DNA of 7,966 nt, from NCBI GenBank assembly GCA_002688155.1, contig NZCH01000131.1, positions 1 to 7,966 of the forward strand, given 5' to 3'. This stretch comes from Phycisphaerae bacterium. Lineage in GTDB: Bacteria > Planctomycetota > Phycisphaerae > Phycisphaerales > Phycisphaeraceae. Position 1 is the first letter of the stretch; the number at the start of each line of letters is the position of its first letter. The notes under the pieces were generated by a model. It did not search any database, was not told the origin of the DNA, and worked only from the letters and a program-made list of their open reading frames with translations. A program made the translations under genes and the position numbers. Shown in pieces: positions 5,524 through 7,966 of this stretch.

Positions 5524-5648
5524 AATGGTTGACATGTATCTCCCCGATTCTCCTGCCCAGCCACATCATTGCGGTGAGGCTATCTTCTTCGCCCCCGATG
5601 GAGAAGTAATGGCAAGCAGCCAGCGGGCGTTGCGGCTCGGCCCGTGCG

Positions 5649-6851
5649 TCAGCCTGAATCCGTCAGTCGCTGCCGGATCGCTTGCACAGCGCACATCGTC
5701 AGCGAGTTGAGGGCCGGATCAAGTGGCAACGGCTGAGACGAAACCTTCGCAATCACAATCGCGTTCTGCCGATCGACAAACAGGTTTTGCCCATGGATGC
5801 CCAAGCCGAACAGTAACGGATCTGCGCCGTCCATCACGTAGCATTGGGACCGATAGCGGATCGGCAAACCGGGGAAATATTCTGCGAACGATCCCCGGGC
5901 CCATGCCCGGGCACTCCCCCCGTTCAGGATGTCGTCGATCCAAAAGCGTGGAATAATTTGACGGTCACCCCCCCGACCATCCTGAACGAGCAGTTGCCCA
6001 AGGCGGGCCAGATCGCGGGCGGTGGCACAAATTCCCCCGGCAGCCCGAGGTGCGCCGAGCCGGTCGACGGTGATGTAGGCGCTCCGTTCTGCCCCCAGGG
6101 GCCGCCAGAGGTGCTCGCTCAACAAGTCCGCGAAACGCCGACCGGTCGTGCGCTCGATAATCCATGCCAAAAGATCGCTGTTGGGCGAGACATAGTGAAA
6201 TCGTTGGCCATGTTGCCCGTCTCTCTCCGTTAATGACTGATAAAAGGACCGCAAATCCAACGCCGGCTCTCCCGGTCCCAAAGGGTTCCAGTTCGTTGCC
6301 TTCCGGTATTCGATCACGGGACCCGAATCTGCCAGATAGTCTTCATCGAACAAAATCCCTGCCCTCATATCGAGCAGGTTGCGCACGGTCGCACCCACAT
6401 AGGCTGTCCCTGCCAATTCGGGTACGTGGTCGGTGACCAAGCGTTCGGGATCAAGCACCCCGTCCGCCGCCAGGATCCCTGCCAGAAGTCCCAGTAAGGA
6501 CTTTGACACCGACATGAGGATATGGGGTACGTGCCGCGTCAGACCATTGGAGTAGGTTTCGTAAATCACCTTTCCTTTGTGGAGGATCACCAACCCGTCG
6601 GAATAGGTCTGTCGCAGAAAATCGTGCCAGCTGATTTTCCGGTGATCGATTCCAGGGACCTCCAACTCGGTGAACATGTCGTCGGCGGACTCTAGTTGCC
6701 AGACGTTCTCCGGGTCGTTGGAAACATCCGCAGACGGAACAATTTCCCGGACGTGATGGAAAGCCCACACATTGAATGGAGGGGTACGCCAATTGGCAAG
6801 CGTGGCTTGCTGTTTCGGGCCTGGTGGGAAACCGTGCATTACATCGACCAT
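5649..6851 (-). CDS. Serine hydrolase of the class C beta-lactamase / 6-aminohexanoate-dimer hydrolase (NylB-like) family
   Basis: A 400-residue cytosolic-type enzyme with no signal peptide. The family (PF00144) uses an acyl-enzyme serine and includes penicillin-binding-like esterases and nylon-oligomer hydrolases. Visible motifs are the nucleophile in SVSK (Ser114-Lys117), the second-motif tyrosine in YVSPN (Tyr220-Asn224) within HYVSPNSDLLAWIIERTTG, and a C-terminal GIHGQ (351-355) replacing KTG. DMRAGILFDEDY (161-172) matches the NylB region holding an extra active-site tyrosine (Tyr172 here). The N-terminus FPPGPKQQATLANWRTPPFN is typical of the NylB-like subgroup. The start ATG at 6851 has GAGG about 8 bases upstream. 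Base composition is more AT-rich than hemA or nfo in several stretches, and the gene lies within a 17-base direct repeat, so lateral acquisition is plausible. True substrate unknown; beta-lactam resistance should not be assumed. Confidence 0.93.
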   Translation of the reverse strand: MVDVMHGFPPGPKQQATLANWRTPPFNVWAFHHVREIVPSADVSNDPENVWQLESADDMFTELEVPGIDHRKISWHDFLRQTYSDGLVILHKGKVIYETYSNGLTRHVPHILMSVSKSLLGLLAGILAADGVLDPERLVTDHVPELAGTAYVGATVRNLLDMRAGILFDEDYLADSGPVIEYRKATNWNPLGPGEPALDLRSFYQSLTERDGQHGQRFHYVSPNSDLLAWIIERTTGRRFADLLSEHLWRPLGAERSAYITVDRLGAPRAAGGICATARDLARLGQLLVQDGRGGDRQIIPRFWIDDILNGGSARAWARGSFAEYFPGLPIRYRSQCYVMDGADPLLFGLGIHGQNLFVDRQNAIVIAKVSSQPLPLDPALNSLTMCAVQAIRQRLTDSG

Positions 6852-7288
6852 GATGTTCGCCTCAGTTCACTCACCGCACCCGGGAACGTAAAACTTTGAA
6901 CCCCGGTAAAAATGGCACCCAAATACCCCTGCCATCTTTTGCAGCCCCGATTCCCTGGATTCGAGAAAGACATCATCACCCAGTTCGATTTCCGGCCAAT
7001 GGTACACAGAACTTGGAACGGTAACGAGCCGGCAGGAGCAGGCCTTCTTTTTTCTGCCCCCTTTCGGCTGGCAAACTTTGCCTTTCTGCCTGACCTTCCA
7101 TGCAACCACAAATTCGCACAAAAGCCGAATCACTTGAACGAGACTGTACATGCTGTTGGCCTGGGTCGGCTTGACGATATTGCGCGATGCGAGATGTGAA
7201 ACGATTCTAAAACTGGGAGTACGCTGCGATCGACTACGACGAGAAGGGCGTGACGGAATCTTTGTGCCTGCCGCAACGCGCCGGGGGC
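6852..7288. other. 437-base lower-GC gap between the serine hydrolase and aroK
   Basis: By eye this stretch is near 50-55% GC, below the flanking genes. Open frames exist on both strands: plus 6912-7199 and minus 6867 to about 7152, the latter ending 15 bases before the hydrolase start with many Lys, Val and Cys residues. Neither is recognisable and each overlaps the other, so neither is called. No hairpin followed by a T-run and no convincing promoter pair was found. The octamer TTTCTGCC occurs twice, near 7050 and 7084. It may be a decayed insertion or gene remnant. Confidence 0.5.
7268..7284 (+). repeat. 17-base direct repeat, copy 2
   Basis: Identical to 5507-5523 in the same orientation. 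It starts upstream (on the plus strand) of the aroK stop and ends four bases before the TTA at 7289-7291 that encodes that stop on the minus strand. It therefore lies directly at the aroK 3' boundary, where the base composition also changes. Confidence 0.85.
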
Positions 7289-7813
7289 TTACAAACACTT
7301 CACGATGATGTGGCGCAGCGCGTCTTTGGCCGCGATGTGGGTGACGTCGAACTCCTTGTCCGCGACGGCGCGATAAACCGGCTCGCGCTCAGCGAGTACG
7401 TGGCTGATTTCTTCGATACCGCCGCCCAGGTTCGTCAGGTTCGGCCGGCGCGTTGCCGACATCGTGTCGGTCTGAATGCGATGTAGCAGTTCGGCCGGCT
7501 CACAGCGCAAATAAATTCGGACCGTGTCGGCCGCCTGTTTGATGGCCTGCCGCGCTTCGGGTTGCATGAGTGTGCCGCCACCGAGGCCGATGACCATATC
7601 CAGACGCTGTACAAGTTCTTTGGTGACCTGAACCTCCGCGTCGCGCCAGACCGCCTCGCCTCGCTCCTCAAACACCTCGGTAATCGAATCGGAATCCAGC
7701 TTTTTGAGCGCTACGTCGTCGATGTCGACAAAGGTTTTCCACAGGTGCTCGGCCAGCATCTTGCCTACCGTGGTCTTGCCGCACGCACGATAGCCGATCA
7801 GGATGATGTTCAT
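7289..7813 (-). CDS. aroK: Shikimate kinase
   Basis: Shikimate kinase phosphorylates shikimate to shikimate-3-phosphate with ATP in the aromatic amino acid (chorismate) pathway. From the ATG at 7813-7811 the product has 174 residues, the usual size. Walker A is GYRACGKT (7-14). DIDD (30-33) supplies the Mg/shikimate aspartate. Arg57 in WRDAE, GLGGG (76-80) and Arg148 (VYRAV) fit the shikimate-binding pocket. ATRRPNL (120-126) is the lid with the catalytic arginine. A GTG/TTG-type or ATG start further up (for example ATG 7837) would add eight residues before the beta-1 strand and is less likely. No Shine-Dalgarno is seen. The gene stands alone, diverging from the partial gene at 7900, and is followed at once by the 17-base repeat rather than by a terminator. 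Confidence 0.97.
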   Translation of the reverse strand: MNIILIGYRACGKTTVGKMLAEHLWKTFVDIDDVALKKLDSDSITEVFEERGEAVWRDAEVQVTKELVQRLDMVIGLGGGTLMQPEARQAIKQAADTVRIYLRCEPAELLHRIQTDTMSATRRPNLTNLGGGIEEISHVLAEREPVYRAVADKEFDVTHIAAKDALRHIIVKCL

Positions 7814-7848
7814 GGCGACAAGAATAACGAATTGCACATGTAACGCAT

Positions 7849-7868
7849 GCGGGCAGTGGCCCGCGGGC
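7849..7868. repeat. Inverted repeat in the aroK divergent promoter region
   Basis: GCGGGC (7849-7854) and GCCCGC (7859-7864) form a perfect 6-base stem with a 4-base loop. It overlaps the 10-base palindrome GCCCGCGGGC (7859-7868). This lies in the 86-base region between aroK and the plus-strand gene, where an operator is possible. Confidence 0.4.
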
Positions 7869-7883
7869 TTTAAGGGGCGGTGT

Positions 7884-7889
7884 TACGAT
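7884..7889 (+). promoter_or_regulatory. Possible -10 hexamer for the plus-strand gene at 7900
   Basis: TACGAT matches the sigma70 -10 consensus at four of six bases and would place the transcript start within a few bases of the ATG at 7900, implying a nearly leaderless mRNA. No good -35 is visible. The same hexamer forms the proposed -10 of the two-helix protein gene. Confidence 0.25.
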
Positions 7890-7899
7890 AGGCGTCGTC

Positions 7900-7966
7900 A
7901 TGGATGATCCCGCCGCCGCGAACCATCACCTGCACCGCCTGCGACAGTGGCGTGCGAAGTACAAGC
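7900..7966 (+). CDS. Unidentified gene, first 22 codons only
   Basis: An ATG at 7900 opens a frame that runs to the window edge: a short acidic/Ala start (MDDPAAAN) followed by a basic stretch HHLHRLRQWRAKYK. Position supports a real gene: it begins right after an 86-base divergent region with a palindrome and a possible -10. There is no Shine-Dalgarno. Too little is visible to name a family. Confidence 0.5.
   Translation, partial: MDDPAAANHHLHRLRQWRAKYK

Larger units (their letters stand above)
4847..5648. other. 802-base region without a confident gene
   Basis: Between the start of the two-helix protein and the stop of the serine hydrolase no frame shows a recognisable protein. The region has AT-rich patches, a consensus Shine-Dalgarno, a Cys-rich weak frame, a group of inverted repeats, one strong terminator and one copy of a 17-base direct repeat, each listed separately. 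Frames crossing 5470-5648 on either strand gave nothing I recognise. It may be a graveyard of decayed genes or may hold a non-coding RNA. Confidence 0.6.

Noticed and set aside
5649..6851. Calling the serine hydrolase an AmpC beta-lactamase
   Set aside because: The YxN and KTG motifs are replaced by YVSPN and GIHGQ, and there is no signal peptide; NylB-like features fit better.
6867..7298. 143-codon minus-strand frame between aroK and the serine hydrolase
   Set aside because: It begins inside the aroK 3' end, overlaps a plus-strand frame of similar quality, and has no recognisable motif or ribosome site.
1..7966. CRISPR array, tRNA, rRNA, integrase or transposase
   Set aside because: No regularly spaced repeats, cloverleaf, rRNA-like sequence or DDE/tyrosine/serine recombinase motif was seen on either strand.

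Overview
The window comes from a GC-rich bacterial chromosome. A planctomycete, perhaps of the Phycisphaerae type, fits best: most starts lack a Shine-Dalgarno sequence, housekeeping genes sit singly or in very small operons, and a HemX/CcsA-type membrane protein is joined to hemA. This is an inference from gene style, not from a marker gene.

Left part (1-4112): the 5' part of rarA (minus strand, runs off the left edge) is transcribed away from a plus-strand set. That set is an eight-helix CcsA/HemX-like protein, then hemA (glutamyl-tRNA reductase) overlapping its stop by one base, then nfo (endonuclease IV) 72 bases later. The first two belong to heme/cytochrome c biogenesis; rarA and nfo belong to genome maintenance.

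Middle (4113-5648): an accessory-looking stretch. Facing the end of nfo is a decayed DUF433-type antitoxin gene with one in-frame stop and one frameshift, and no partner toxin. Next comes a two-helix membrane protein with a soluble N-terminal domain. Then follow 802 bases with no confident gene. They hold, on the plus strand, a textbook Shine-Dalgarno sequence, a weak Cys-rich reading frame, a cluster of inverted repeats and a very strong intrinsic terminator, which together look like an unrecognised plus-strand transcription unit.

Right part (5649-7966): a NylB/class C beta-lactamase-like serine hydrolase (minus), a 437-base lower-GC gap, aroK (shikimate kinase, minus), and the first 22 codons of an unidentified plus-strand gene. 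A 17-base direct repeat lies at 5507-5523 and again at 7268-7284, five bases past the aroK stop, so it brackets the hydrolase and its flanks. This suggests that the hydrolase segment was inserted or rearranged.

No tRNA, rRNA, CRISPR array, transposase or integrase was seen. The most useful leads are the candidate transcription unit at 5060-5474, the 17-base bracket around the hydrolase, and the DUF433 pseudogene.
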